Source: UBA2428 sp002343545
GTDB taxonomy: Bacteria; Bdellovibrionota; UBA2428
Direction of reading: 5' to 3'
DNA: 34,469 nucleotides
Assembly (NCBI GenBank): GCA_937952285.1
Contig: CALFZE010000118.1
Coordinates: 1 to 34,469 of the forward strand
The notes beneath the pieces were generated by a model. That model did no database searches. It was not told where the DNA came from and was given only the letters and a program-made list of their open reading frames with translations. Positions 22,118 through 30,813 of this stretch are shown here, piece by piece; the first letter of the stretch is position 1, and the number at the start of each line of letters is the position of its first letter. The translations under genes and the position numbers were made by a program.

Positions 22118-24657
22118 TGAAAGGTCTCAAGTACGTCGGATACGGAATCGGAAGTCTCACCGCCCTTGGCGTGCTCGTCGGAATCGGCGTGCTCGCTTAC
22201 TACTCGCGCGACCTTCCCAGTCTCGACGCGATCGAGAACTACAACCCGCGCTTGGTGACCTCGGTCTACACCGACAAGGACGAAGTCCTCTCGGAATTCT
22301 CCACCGAGCGACGAAAGTTCCTCTCGGACAAGGAGATCCCCGACGTCGCGCGCGACGCCTTCGTCTCGGCCGAGGACGACGAGTTCTTCAATCACCGCGG
22401 CATCAACCCGATCACGATGATCCGCGCCGCGCTCAAGAACGTGAAAGCCGGTCACTTCGCCCAGGGCGGATCGACGATCACGCAACAGGTCGCCAAGCAG
22501 ATCCTGCTCTCGCCCGAAAAGTCGCTGGATCGCAAGCTCAAGGAAATCCTCCTCGCCTTCCGCATGGAGAAAGCGCTCAGTAAACAGCAGATCCTCGCAC
22601 TCTACCTGAACCAGATCTTCCTCGGCAACGGAGCCTACGGGATCGAAGCCGCCGCGCAGACCTACTTCGGCAAGCCGGCGGCGGAACTCGTCGTTCCCGA
22701 AGCCGCGATCCTCGCGGGCCTGCCGCGCGCGCCCTCCCGCGACAATCCCGTCGGCAATCCCAAGGGCGCCAAGGCCCGCCAGACCTACGTCTTGGGACGC
22801 ATGCTCGCGACCAACCGGATCACGAAGGACCAGTACGAGAGCATGATCAAGGAGCCGGTGAAGATCCGGACCCGCACCGACTCCAACCACAAGGCGCCCT
22901 ACTTCACCGAACACGTTCGGCGCTACATCCTCGCGAAGTACGGCGAGGAGCAACTCTACGGCGGTGGCCTCAAGGTCTATACGACCGTCGACCTGGAGGC
23001 GCAGCTCGCCGCCGAAGAAGCCATCCGCAAGGGGCTCATCACGATCGACAAGCGTATCGGTTTGCGGCGTCCCGCGCGCCACATCAAGACGGCGAACGAG
23101 CGCACCGACTACCTGATGAAGCAGGACGAAGAACTGACCGAGAAGCACTTCGACTACAAGCTGCTCACGCCCGAAGGCACGCTCGTGCTCCCCGACACGG
23201 AAGACGGCCGGACGCCCATCGCCTTCGGACGCAACTACACGGCCCTCGTGCTCGACAAGGACAAGAAGACGAAGCACATCCTCGTCCAGGTCGGAAACCG
23301 CAAGGGAAGCATCGCACCCGAAGACTACCGCTGGGCTTCCGAGGCGAACGGCGAAGAAGTCTACGCCGAGAAGATCGTCCGGAATCCCTTCGCCGAACTC
23401 CAGGCCGGCGACCTCATCACGGTCGCGCTCAAGACGGCCGACGGGCAAGCTCCCGGCGCGCAAGGCGATGCCTTCGTGCTGGAACAGGAGGCCCTCGTTC
23501 AGGGCGCCTTCCTCAGTTACGCCGTCCCCGACGGAGCGCTCAAGGCCCTCGTGGGCGGCTACGACTTTACGATCACCCGTTCCGAGTTCAATCGCGCGAT
23601 CCAGGCCCGCCGCCAGCCCGGTTCGGCCTTCAAGCCGCTGCTTTACGCTTGCGCCCTCGACCAAGGCCTCACGGCTTCCACCATCCTGCTCGATTCGCCG
23701 ATCGTTTACCGCGACGTCGACGAGAAGACCCAGCTTGAGCGCCTCTGGCGCCCCGACAACGCCTCGGATCGCTTTTACGGCGAAACGACCCTGCGCATGG
23801 CCCTCACGTATTCGCGCAACATCCCGACCATCAAGTTGCTCCAGCACGTGAAGATCCCGACCTTCATCGAGTACGCCAAGAAACTCGGCATCAAGTCCGC
23901 GCTCGCGCCGGACCTCTCGCTCGCGCTCGGAAGCTCCGTCGTGACGCCCGAGGAACTCATGGCCGCCTGGGGCGTTTTCGCGAACCGCGGCAACCGCTTG
24001 CCGACTTACTTCATCCGCCGCGTCGAGGACCGCAACGGCCAGATCCTCGAAGAACGCAGCGCCCCTCCCGTCGAACGGGTGATTCCCGAGTCGACGGCCT
24101 ACCTCGTCACGAACCTACTCCAGTCCGCCGTGGAGATCGGAACGGGTACGGCCGTCAAGGAACTCGGGCGTCCGACCGCCGGCAAGACGGGAACCACGAG
24201 CGACGCGAAGGATGCCTGGTTCATCGGCTACGTGCCGCAGATGATCTCGGGCGTTTGGATCGGCTTCGACGAAGACCGCACGATCGGTCGGAACGAGACC
24301 GGCGGACGATCGGCCGCACCGATCTGGCTCGACTACATGAAGAAAGCGACCGCGAAGATCCCGAGCCAAGACTTCGAACGTCCTTCGGACATCGTCCAGG
24401 TCGTCGTCGACTCGGCGACGGGAGACATTCCGACGACGCAGACCAAGAAGCGTTACGCCGAGATCTACGTTGACGGCACGGCCCCCGGCCAGATTCCCCG
24501 CCCGCGCCCGGATGCCCCGGGCGCTTCGGTCGCATCGACACCGAACCGAACCCTTGTTATCACCGGCAACCCGATGGGGGGCGGCGCCCCCGCTTCGGGA
24601 GAAAGCGGATCGGGCGAGGATCCCGGCGCCGACGAACTCTTCCGAAACGAACTCTGA
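22117..24657 (+). CDS. mrcA: Penicillin-binding protein 1A, bifunctional glycosyltransferase/transpeptidase
   Basis: An 846-residue class A PBP that builds and cross-links peptidoglycan in the periplasm. It has an N-terminal anchor helix (about residues 5-30). The GT51 domain follows, with catalytic Glu86 in SAEDDEFFNHRG, then GGSTITQQVAKQILL and an LYLNQIFLGNGAYGIEAAA segment. An OB-like insertion region lies around 300-450. The transpeptidase has Ser503 and Lys506 (QPGSAFKP), the SRN motif (566-568) and KTG (690-692, AGKTGTTSDAKDAWF). The tail is disordered and Gly/Ser/Pro-rich. The start has no Shine-Dalgarno site (CCTCCC precedes it) but a -10 box 6 bases upstream. map follows after 23 bases and the Cys-rich gene after that, in one likely operon. 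Confidence 0.96.
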   Translation: MKGLKYVGYGIGSLTALGVLVGIGVLAYYSRDLPSLDAIENYNPRLVTSVYTDKDEVLSEFSTERRKFLSDKEIPDVARDAFVSAEDDEFFNHRGINPITMIRAALKNVKAGHFAQGGSTITQQVAKQILLSPEKSLDRKLKEILLAFRMEKALSKQQILALYLNQIFLGNGAYGIEAAAQTYFGKPAAELVVPEAAILAGLPRAPSRDNPVGNPKGAKARQTYVLGRMLATNRITKDQYESMIKEPVKIRTRTDSNHKAPYFTEHVRRYILAKYGEEQLYGGGLKVYTTVDLEAQLAAEEAIRKGLITIDKRIGLRRPARHIKTANERTDYLMKQDEELTEKHFDYKLLTPEGTLVLPDTEDGRTPIAFGRNYTALVLDKDKKTKHILVQVGNRKGSIAPEDYRWASEANGEEVYAEKIVRNPFAELQAGDLITVALKTADGQAPGAQGDAFVLEQEALVQGAFLSYAVPDGALKALVGGYDFTITRSEFNRAIQARRQPGSAFKPLLYACALDQGLTASTILLDSPIVYRDVDEKTQLERLWRPDNASDRFYGETTLRMALTYSRNIPTIKLLQHVKIPTFIEYAKKLGIKSALAPDLSLALGSSVVTPEELMAAWGVFANRGNRLPTYFIRRVEDRNGQILEERSAPPVERVIPESTAYLVTNLLQSAVEIGTGTAVKELGRPTAGKTGTTSDAKDAWFIGYVPQMISGVWIGFDEDRTIGRNETGGRSAAPIWLDYMKKATAKIPSQDFERPSDIVQVVVDSATGDIPTTQTKKRYAEIYVDGTAPGQIPRPRPDAPGASVASTPNRTLVITGNPMGGGAPASGESGSGEDPGADELFRNEL

Positions 24658-24680
24658 GCACTCCGAAAAGGAACGGATCG

Positions 24681-25469
24681 ATGATCATCTACAAGACCCC
24701 CGACGAGATCGAAAGCATCCGCAAGAGCGGTCGACTCGCGGCCGACGTTCTAACCTTCATCGAGCCGCACGTGAAGCCCGGCGCGAGCTGCCTTGAGCTC
24801 AACGACCTTTGCCATGATTTCATCGTGAAGCACGGCGCGACGCCGAGCCCGTTGAACTACCGCGGCTTTCCGAAGAGCATCTGCACCTCGGTGAACGACG
24901 TCGTTTGTCACGGAATCCCCGGCCCCTACAAATTGCGCGATGGCGACATCGTGAACCTCGATATCACGACCTTCCTGGACGGCTTCCACGGCGATACCTC
25001 GAAGACCTTTCTCGTGGGCAAGTGTTCGCGCGCCGTTCGCCAGCTCGTCGGCGACGCCGAAGCGTCGATGTGGGAAGGCATCCGCGCCGTGAAGCCGGGC
25101 GGGCACGTGGGCGACATCGGCCACGCCATCCAAAGCTTCCTCGAGCCCAAGGGTTACTCCATCGTGCGCGAGTACTGCGGGCACGGCATCGGCCGGAACT
25201 TTCACGAAGATCCCCACGTCGTTCACGTCGGGCGCAAGGGATCGGGGTCGGCGCTCAAGCCCGGCATGGTCTTCACGATCGAACCGATGGTGAACCAGGG
25301 CGACGACGAGATCTACGTCGAGGACGACGACTGGACGGTCCGCACGAAGGACCGCAAGCTTTCGGCCCAGTTCGAGCACACGGTCGCGATCTTCGAGGAT
25401 CGCGTGGAAATCCTGACCCTTCCCAGCGACTCCGAGCTCGACCCAGTCGTCTGGCGGCGAGCGCGCTGA
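24681..25469 (+). CDS. map: Methionine aminopeptidase, type I
   Basis: A 262-residue enzyme that removes the initiator methionine from nascent proteins in the cytoplasm. The five metal ligands are all present: Asp94 (VNLDITTF), Asp105 (HGDTSKTF), His168 (GHGIGRNFHEDP), Glu201 (FTIEPM) and Glu232 (QFEHTVAI). The substrate His78 (VCHGIP) is also there. There is no N-terminal zinc-finger extension. AAGGA lies 8 bases before the ATG. It is 23 bases downstream of PBP1A and 7 bases upstream of the Cys-rich secreted protein, so it is probably co-transcribed with an envelope gene rather than with secY/ribosomal genes as in many bacteria. A second map elsewhere in the genome is possible. Confidence 0.96.
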   Translation: MIIYKTPDEIESIRKSGRLAADVLTFIEPHVKPGASCLELNDLCHDFIVKHGATPSPLNYRGFPKSICTSVNDVVCHGIPGPYKLRDGDIVNLDITTFLDGFHGDTSKTFLVGKCSRAVRQLVGDAEASMWEGIRAVKPGGHVGDIGHAIQSFLEPKGYSIVREYCGHGIGRNFHEDPHVVHVGRKGSGSALKPGMVFTIEPMVNQGDDEIYVEDDDWTVRTKDRKLSAQFEHTVAIFEDRVEILTLPSDSELDPVVWRRAR

Positions 25470-25476
25470 GGATCGA

Positions 25477-25947
25477 ATGAAGCCGCGATTCCGGACTCGG
25501 ATCTTCGCGATCGCCGCCTTCGGCGCCCTTTCGGCCGGGGCGGAAGTGAGTCCGACCTACTACGAGAACCTGCGCAAGGAGTGCGCGGGGAACGCTTGCT
25601 GTCTCGAGTCGGTCACCGCCATGGCCAAGGCGGAGGGCGTGCTTCCGGGAGCCAACGACTCCTGTTTTCCGAACTGGAAAATCATGGTGCCGGGCTGCGC
25701 GGGCGGCCGAAAGTGGTGCGAACGCGACAAGAAACTGGTCGCCGAGGCTTCGATCCGGCCCCTCGGCGAGGCCGAGTATAAAGCCAAGCAGAAGGAATGC
25801 GGCGAAAGCGCTTGTTGCCTGGGTTCGCTCAAGACCGCTTACCTCGGAAAGCATCCGCTCGCCACGAAGGGCCTTTGCCCCGAGGGCTACCGCGAGAACA
25901 TGAATCGTTGCATCGATTCCGTGCGTTGGTGCGAGAAAACGCGCTGA
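25477..25947 (+). CDS. Secreted protein with two six-cysteine repeats, function unknown
   Basis: A 156-residue protein with a signal peptide (MKPRFRTRIF, hydrophobic core, ending SAGA before EVSPTYY). The mature part is an internal duplication. Repeat 1 has ECAGNACCLES, then CFPNWKIMVPGC and KWCE; repeat 2 has ECGESACCLGS, then CPEGYRENMNRC and RWCE. Each has six cysteines with the same order (C-x4-CC, C-x10-C, WC), 12 in total, which suggests three disulfides per unit. I do not know the family. GAGGA lies 4 bases before the ATG. It is the third gene after PBP1A and map. A small CGCGC-TGA-GCGCG hairpin covers the stop codon region (25940-25952), with T6 about 14 bases later. Confidence 0.75.
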   Translation: MKPRFRTRIFAIAAFGALSAGAEVSPTYYENLRKECAGNACCLESVTAMAKAEGVLPGANDSCFPNWKIMVPGCAGGRKWCERDKKLVAEASIRPLGEAEYKAKQKECGESACCLGSLKTAYLGKHPLATKGLCPEGYRENMNRCIDSVRWCEKTR

Positions 25948-25970
25948 GCGCGGCACCTAAGAATTTTTTC
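25940..25970 (+). terminator. Weak possible terminator after the Cys-rich gene
   Basis: A short CGCGC/GCGCG stem with loop TGA is followed, after a gap of about 14 bases, by TTTTTT. The gap is too long for a classic terminator, so this is only a possibility. The neighbouring gene converges on this spot. Confidence 0.2.
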
Positions 25971-25978
25971 CGCGAATC

Positions 25979-26365
25979 CTAGAAGCGCCAGAGGCCGGCG
26001 AGCTGCCAGCGGCCTTCGGCGTCGACGCCCGGGCGGAATTCGAAACCCGGCTCGAGCGAAGCTTTCGCGGGAGGTTGTTGGGCCGCGGCGGCCGTCAGGT
26101 AAATCGCCGAACAGATAACCCCGATGCCGGCGCCGATCGTGATGTTGCTGATGTGGTTCTGGGGTTCTTCGTAGAACGAAAGGGTCGAAAGCCCCAGGAT
26201 GCCGCCAACGAGACCGCTCACGAGGATCACGGTCGAGGCGTTCCGAATCTCCAGCGGGCTGTTCGCGAGATTCGCGGCGCCGCCGCCCGTTTGGGCGAGA
26301 GCGGAATTGGAAGCGAATCCCAGTCCCATCACGGCGGACAAAAGGAAACGCGAAGACAAACCCAT
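25979..26365 (-). CDS. Small membrane protein downstream of wecA-like gene, function unknown
   Basis: A 128-residue protein. Residues 1-24 form a signal peptide or first helix (MGLSSRFLLSAVMGLGFAS, then SALAQ). One or two further helices follow at about 45-62 (STVILVSGLVGGILGLS) and 76-95 (ISNITIGAGIGVICSAIYL). The C-terminal tail is polar and aromatic and ends LWRF, a terminal Phe as in many outer-membrane proteins, though this one is too short for a barrel. The family is not recognised. It starts 8 bases after the wecA-like stop and probably shares its transcript. TTGCGG-17-TTAAAT also sits in position to act as its own promoter, ending 6 bases before the ATG. Confidence 0.65.
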   Translation of the reverse strand: MGLSSRFLLSAVMGLGFASNSALAQTGGGAANLANSPLEIRNASTVILVSGLVGGILGLSTLSFYEEPQNHISNITIGAGIGVICSAIYLTAAAAQQPPAKASLEPGFEFRPGVDAEGRWQLAGLWRF

Positions 26366-26371
26366 GGGTTT

Positions 26372-26377
26372 ATTTAA
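26372..26377 (-). promoter_or_regulatory. -10-like box (TTAAAT) before the small membrane protein
   Basis: On the complement TTGCGG, a 17-base spacer and TTAAAT lie upstream, and the box ends 6 bases before ATG 26365. It overlaps the wecA-like stop codon, so it may be chance within a two-gene operon. Confidence 0.25.
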
Positions 26378-27483
26378 GACCTTTTTGCGGCCCGCCGCAA
26401 CCCGTAGAGGGCCAGGCTCAGGAGCCCGATCACGGCGAAGGTTCCGACGAGGTGATTGCCGACCGCGACACGATAAGCCGAAATCCCGAGCACCGTGGTG
26501 ATCGCGTAGAGAAGGATCACCGCGCTTCGATGGCTGAGGCCGATCTTCAGCAATCCGTGGTGAATATGCTCCTGATCCGCTTGCAGGACCTCCTTCAGCC
26601 GCGAGACGAGCGAGCGGCCCCCCGCCGGGGCGGACGCTTCGCCCAAGACCACGCGACGAAGAAAGCGACGCCCGATGGCCATGAAGGTGTCCGCGAGCGG
26701 AAGCAGCAAGATGAGGGGAGGGCCGAACATGACGATGGCCGTGGAGCGTTTGGTGCTGCCCATGAGAGAAAGGCAAGCCAAAAGGAAGCCCAGGACCAGG
26801 GACCCGCTGTCGCCCAAAAAAATGCGCGCGGGCGAAAAATTGAACATAAGAAAGCCGAGACAAGCTCCCGCCACGCACATCGCGAAAACGGGGATATGCA
26901 AGCTACCGAACTCGGACGAAATGAAGAAAATCGAAAGGGCGGTGATCGCGCAGACGCCCGAAGCGAGGCCATCCAAGCCGTCGATCAGATTGATCGCGTT
27001 CGTCACGAGCACGATCCAAAAGAGGCTGAGCGTCCAGGAAAGCGCCGCGCTCGAGACGGCCAGTTCCTCGCCGCCGAAGGGGTTCAGGACGAGCTTGATC
27101 TGCAGGCCCTGCGACACCACCCACGCCGCGGCGACGAACTGGACGGCAAGCTTTTGCCAAGCGTTCGCCCCCCGGATGTCGTCGTAGATACCCAAGAGGA
27201 AAATGAGGGCCGAAGCCCCGAAGAGCGTCTCGAAGGCCCGGAACGGGGCGGGGTCCAAAACGAGGGGCTGGCTATCCCGAAAAAGGAACCAAGCGAGCCA
27301 GATCGCCAGGAAGATCCCGACCCCGCCCAGGCGGGGGATGGGGGAAAGGTGAACCTTCCTCAGACCGGGTTGATCGACCCATCCCTTTCGCGTCGCAATA
27401 CGGACCATGACAGGGGTCACGGAGATGGCTACAAAGTAAGAGAGAGCCAGGTAGATTAGGCTCTGGCTGCTAATAACACTCAT
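26374..27483 (-). CDS. wecA: Undecaprenyl-phosphate GlcNAc-1-phosphate transferase (WecA/TagO/MraY family)
   Basis: A 369-residue polytopic membrane enzyme (about 11 helices). It moves a sugar-1-phosphate from a UDP-sugar to undecaprenyl phosphate, the first step for O-antigen or other surface glycans. Family motifs are present: VHLSPIPRLGGVGIF near the start, GIYDDIRG (Asp-rich motif), NLIDGLDGLASG, FLGDSGSL and the cytoplasmic EHIHHGLLKIG (HxHH of the WecA/TagO branch, not MraY). The ATG at 27483 begins the first helix; it has no Shine-Dalgarno site. A TACAAC box ends 11 bases upstream. It is divergent from deoC (67 bases between). The sugar used (GlcNAc or another) is not certain. Confidence 0.9.
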   Translation of the reverse strand: MSVISSQSLIYLALSYFVAISVTPVMVRIATRKGWVDQPGLRKVHLSPIPRLGGVGIFLAIWLAWFLFRDSQPLVLDPAPFRAFETLFGASALIFLLGIYDDIRGANAWQKLAVQFVAAAWVVSQGLQIKLVLNPFGGEELAVSSAALSWTLSLFWIVLVTNAINLIDGLDGLASGVCAITALSIFFISSEFGSLHIPVFAMCVAGACLGFLMFNFSPARIFLGDSGSLVLGFLLACLSLMGSTKRSTAIVMFGPPLILLLPLADTFMAIGRRFLRRVVLGEASAPAGGRSLVSRLKEVLQADQEHIHHGLLKIGLSHRSAVILLYAITTVLGISAYRVAVGNHLVGTFAVIGLLSLALYGLRRAAKRS

Positions 27484-27550
27484 CCGCTCGCATCGTTGTA
27501 ATTCATCGAGGCCGAGCGGTCGAGCCGAACGGGAAGGAACTCGCATCGCC

Positions 27551-28249
27551 ATGACCGAAAAGACGCCCGCCTCGATCCGACCTACGCCCCAAGTTCTCGC
27601 GAGCTTCATCGACCACACGTTGTTGAAGCCCGACGCTTCGCGGGCGGAGATTTTGCGCCTCTGCGAGGAAGCCCGGCGCTTCAACTTCAAGACCGTCTGC
27701 GTGAACGGCCGCTGGATCGAGACGGTCGCCAAAGCCCTCGAAGGGTCGCCCTGCCTTCCGATCGCCTGCGTCGGCTTCCCCCTCGGCGCCGGTCTCTCCG
27801 AATCGAAGGCCGCCGAAACGAAAGCCTGCATCGCGCACGGCGCCCGCGAGATCGACATGGTCCTGGACATCGGCTCGCTCAAGTCGGGCGAATGGGAAAC
27901 GGTCAAGGCCGACGTCGCCGCCGTGACCCGAGCCGCCGGATCGGTTCCCGTCAAAGTCATCCTCGAGATCTGCCTGCTGACCGAAGAAGAGATCGCCCGG
28001 GCTTGCCGACTCTGCGAAGAGGCCGGCGCGGCCTTCGTGAAAACTTCGACGGGCTTCTCGAAGGCCGGCGCGACCCTCGAAGCCGTGCGCCTCATGCGCG
28101 CGAGCGTTTCCCCCAAAGTCGAAGTCAAGGCGAGCGGCGGGGTGCGCGATCTCAAGACCTTCCTCGCCATGGTCGAGGCCGGCGCGACTCGCATCGGAAC
28201 CTCGAGCGGGATCGCCATCCTCGAGGAAGCCGCCAAAGGAGGCGCCTGA
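27551..28249 (+). CDS. deoC: Deoxyribose-phosphate aldolase
   Basis: A 232-residue class I aldolase that splits 2-deoxyribose-5-phosphate into glyceraldehyde-3-phosphate and acetaldehyde. The Schiff-base lysine is Lys164 (FVKTSTGFSKAGAT) and the second active-site lysine is Lys193 (VKASGGVRDL). IDHTLLKPDAS and EIDMVLDIGSLKSG are also typical. GGAAGGA lies about 12 bases before the ATG, so unlike many first genes here this one has a leader. It is the first gene of the nucleoside salvage operon; its TGA shares a base with the next ATG (TGATG). A CTCGCATCG direct repeat lies in its upstream region (27487-27495 and 27540-27548). Confidence 0.96.
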   Translation: MTEKTPASIRPTPQVLASFIDHTLLKPDASRAEILRLCEEARRFNFKTVCVNGRWIETVAKALEGSPCLPIACVGFPLGAGLSESKAAETKACIAHGAREIDMVLDIGSLKSGEWETVKADVAAVTRAAGSVPVKVILEICLLTEEEIARACRLCEEAGAAFVKTSTGFSKAGATLEAVRLMRASVSPKVEVKASGGVRDLKTFLAMVEAGATRIGTSSGIAILEEAAKGGA

Positions 28250-29463
28250 TGTCTTCCGCTTACGATCGCGTCGTGCTCGTGGTCCTCGATTCGGTGGGGT
28301 GCGGCGCGGCCCGCGACGCCGTCCGCTTCGGCGACGAGAAGGCCCACACGCTCAAGCACATTTCCGAATGGGCCGCGTTGAACGGCTTCGCTTTCGAGCT
28401 TCCGAACCTCGCGCGCTGGGGCCTGGGCCAAATTTATTCCGGCTTCGGCATCCCGCGCACGCCGCGGCCCCAAGCCTCGACGGCCATCCTTTCCGAGCTC
28501 TCGCCCGGCAAAGACACGACGACGGGGCACTGGGAGATGGCCGGCACGGTGCTTCGCGCCGAGTTTCCGGTCTATCCGGAGGGCTTCGCGAAAAAGCTTT
28601 TGGACGACTGGTGCGCGGAGAACTCCCTGCCCGGCTGGCTCTGCAATAAACCCGCCTCGGGCACGACCGTCATCGACGAGTACGGCGAGGAACATCTGCG
28701 CACGGGCAAGCCCATCGTCTACACCTCGGGCGACAGCGTCCTGCAGATCGCCTGGAGCGAGGAAGCCTTCGGGATCGAGAAGCTCTACGCCATCAGCAAG
28801 AGCGCGCGCAAGTACGTGGACCCGCTCGGGGTCGGACGCGTCATCGCGCGGCCCTTCGTCGGGCGCAAACCGGGCGAATTCAAACGCACCGAGAATCGCC
28901 GCGACTACAGCGTACCGCCGCCGGCGCCCAACCTCCTCGATCTGCTCGTCGAGGAGGGCGCCTTCGTGGCGGGCGTCGGCAAGATCGAAGACATCTTCGC
29001 CCACCGCTCGGTCACGCACGTCGAGCACACGGGACGCAACGAGACGAGCCTCGAGGCCACCCTCGACTTCGTGAAGAAGTCCCCCGGTCCGCGCGGCCTC
29101 ATCTTCACGAACCTCATCGACTTCGACCAGCTCCACGGCCACCGTCGCAACCCGAAGACCTACGCCGAAGCGCTGATGGCCTTCGATCGCTTCCTGCCGA
29201 GGCTCGAAGCCGCGTGCGGGCCCCGCGACCTGCTCGTGCTCACGGCGGACCACGGCAACGACCCGACCCACGCGGGCACGGACCACACACGCGAAGACGT
29301 TCCGCTCCTGTTTTGGTCGAAGAACCCCGCCTTCCGGGCGAAGGAATTGGGACGACGCGAAGGATTCGCGACGGTCGCGCGACTGACCTTGGACGCGCTC
29401 GGCCTGGAGCGCGCCCTCGCCAAGCTTCCCGACGCGGCCGCGGCCACGCGAGTTTTGGACTGA
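28249..29463 (+). CDS. deoB: Phosphopentomutase
   Basis: A 404-residue alkaline-phosphatase-fold mutase that interconverts (deoxy)ribose-1-phosphate and -5-phosphate, linking the phosphorylases to DeoC. Metal and phospho-threonine motifs are intact: VVLDSVGCG near the start, GKDTTTGHWEM (residues 88-97) carrying the phosphorylated Thr, ASGTTVIDEYGEEH, and the C-terminal TADHGNDPTHAGTDHTRE. The length is normal for bacterial DeoB. AAAGGAGG lies 7 bases before the ATG, a near-perfect ribosome-binding site, and the start overlaps the deoC stop by one base. Confidence 0.96.
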   Translation: MSSAYDRVVLVVLDSVGCGAARDAVRFGDEKAHTLKHISEWAALNGFAFELPNLARWGLGQIYSGFGIPRTPRPQASTAILSELSPGKDTTTGHWEMAGTVLRAEFPVYPEGFAKKLLDDWCAENSLPGWLCNKPASGTTVIDEYGEEHLRTGKPIVYTSGDSVLQIAWSEEAFGIEKLYAISKSARKYVDPLGVGRVIARPFVGRKPGEFKRTENRRDYSVPPPAPNLLDLLVEEGAFVAGVGKIEDIFAHRSVTHVEHTGRNETSLEATLDFVKKSPGPRGLIFTNLIDFDQLHGHRRNPKTYAEALMAFDRFLPRLEAACGPRDLLVLTADHGNDPTHAGTDHTREDVPLLFWSKNPAFRAKELGRREGFATVARLTLDALGLERALAKLPDAAAATRVLD

Positions 29464-29466
29464 CCT

Positions 29467-30813
29467 ATGACTTTGCTCGTCCCCGAGATCCTGCGCAAAA
29501 AACGCGACGGCGGCCGGCTCACGCCCGAGGAGATCTCCTTCCTCGTGCGCGGCTTCGCGAACGGAACGATTCCGGACTACCAAGCCTCGGCTTGGCTCAT
29601 GGCGAGCTTCATCAAGGGGCTCGACGAGACCGAGACGGTCGAACTCACGCGCAACATGAAGGACTCCGGGCGCGTGCTGAAGTGGCGGGAGCTGAGCGAG
29701 AATTTTCGGGACGCGAGTTTCGCCGATAAACACTCGACCGGCGGCGTGGGCGACAAGGTCTCGCTCGTGCTCGCGCCCGTGGCGGCTTGCCTGGGAGTGA
29801 AAGTCCCCATGATGAGCGGACGGGGACTCGGCCATACGGGCGGAACCGCGGACAAGCTCCAATCCATTTCCGGCTTCGATATCTACCCGACGACCGACAA
29901 GATGGTGCGGCTGCTCGACGAAGTCGGCGTCTGCATGATGGCGCAGGCCCCCGACCTCTGCCCGGCCGATCGGAAGCTCTACTCCTTACGTGACGTCACC
30001 GGAACGATCGAGAGCGTTCCTCTCATCACGGCCTCGATCGTCTCGAAAAAGTGGGCCGAGGGCGTGGACGCGATCGTCTTCGACGTGAAAGTCGGCGACG
30101 CCGCCTTCATGTCGGATGCGGAACAGGCCCGCGCGCTCAGCCGTAGCCTCTGTCGAGTCGCGGAACTCGCCGGGATCAAGGCCCGCGCTTGCCTCACCCG
30201 CATGGAGGAGCCCCTCGGGGTGCTCGTCGGGAACACGCTCGAAGTCGAGGAGTCGCTCTGGATCCTGGCCGACGCCTATCCCACGGCCGAACATCGTCGT
30301 TTGTCCGCCCCTTTACGGGAGATCTCCATCCGCCTCGCCGCCGAGATGGCTTGGCTCGCCGGCCGCGCCCCGAGCTTGGAAGCCGCCATCGCCGAGGGGG
30401 AGCGCGCCCTGAAGAGCGGACGCGCGCTCGGTATTTTCGAGCGCATGGTTCGCGCCCAGGGCGGCGCCCCGGATTGGCGCGAGAAAATTCACGTCCGCGC
30501 GAAAAAATTCACGTACCCCGCGATCAAGGACGGCTACGTGAGCCGCATCCATTCGCGCGAGATCGGTCTCGCCGGTTTGCACTTCGGCGTCGGCCGCCGG
30601 ACGGTCGACGACAAGCTCGCGCCCAAGGCCGGCTTCGAGCTCGCGGTCGCCGTGGGCGATCACGTTCGTCGGGGCCAGCCGCTTTTGCACTACTACACCG
30701 ATGAAGACGGCGTGCCCGCCCTCATCCGCCCCCACCTCGACCGAACCTTCGAGTTCTCGGACAAAGCGGTCGAAGCCCTTAAGCCCTTGCTCATGGAAAG
30801 GATTCCCGAATGA
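29467..30813 (+). CDS. deoA: Thymidine / pyrimidine-nucleoside phosphorylase
   Basis: A 448-residue enzyme that cleaves thymidine or (deoxy)uridine with phosphate to base and (deoxy)ribose-1-phosphate. The signature KHSTGGVGDK (residues 88-97) is present, then MSGRGLGHTGGTADKLQSI. The substrate-binding RKLYSLRDVTGTIESVPLI region follows, with SIVSKKWAEG and FDVKVGDAAF. The length is that of the NP-II family (about 430-450). Whether it prefers thymidine (DeoA) or accepts uridine too (Pdp) is not decided here. It starts 3 bases after the deoB stop and overlaps punA by 4 bases (ATGA). Confidence 0.94.
   Translation: MTLLVPEILRKKRDGGRLTPEEISFLVRGFANGTIPDYQASAWLMASFIKGLDETETVELTRNMKDSGRVLKWRELSENFRDASFADKHSTGGVGDKVSLVLAPVAACLGVKVPMMSGRGLGHTGGTADKLQSISGFDIYPTTDKMVRLLDEVGVCMMAQAPDLCPADRKLYSLRDVTGTIESVPLITASIVSKKWAEGVDAIVFDVKVGDAAFMSDAEQARALSRSLCRVAELAGIKARACLTRMEEPLGVLVGNTLEVEESLWILADAYPTAEHRRLSAPLREISIRLAAEMAWLAGRAPSLEAAIAEGERALKSGRALGIFERMVRAQGGAPDWREKIHVRAKKFTYPAIKDGYVSRIHSREIGLAGLHFGVGRRTVDDKLAPKAGFELAVAVGDHVRRGQPLLHYYTDEDGVPALIRPHLDRTFEFSDKAVEALKPLLMERIPE

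Noticed and set aside
26379..26394. TTGCGG-CGGG-CCGCAA hairpin at the end of the wecA-like gene.
   Set aside because: It lies inside the coding region and is followed by A rather than T on the transcribed strand, so it does not look like a terminator.
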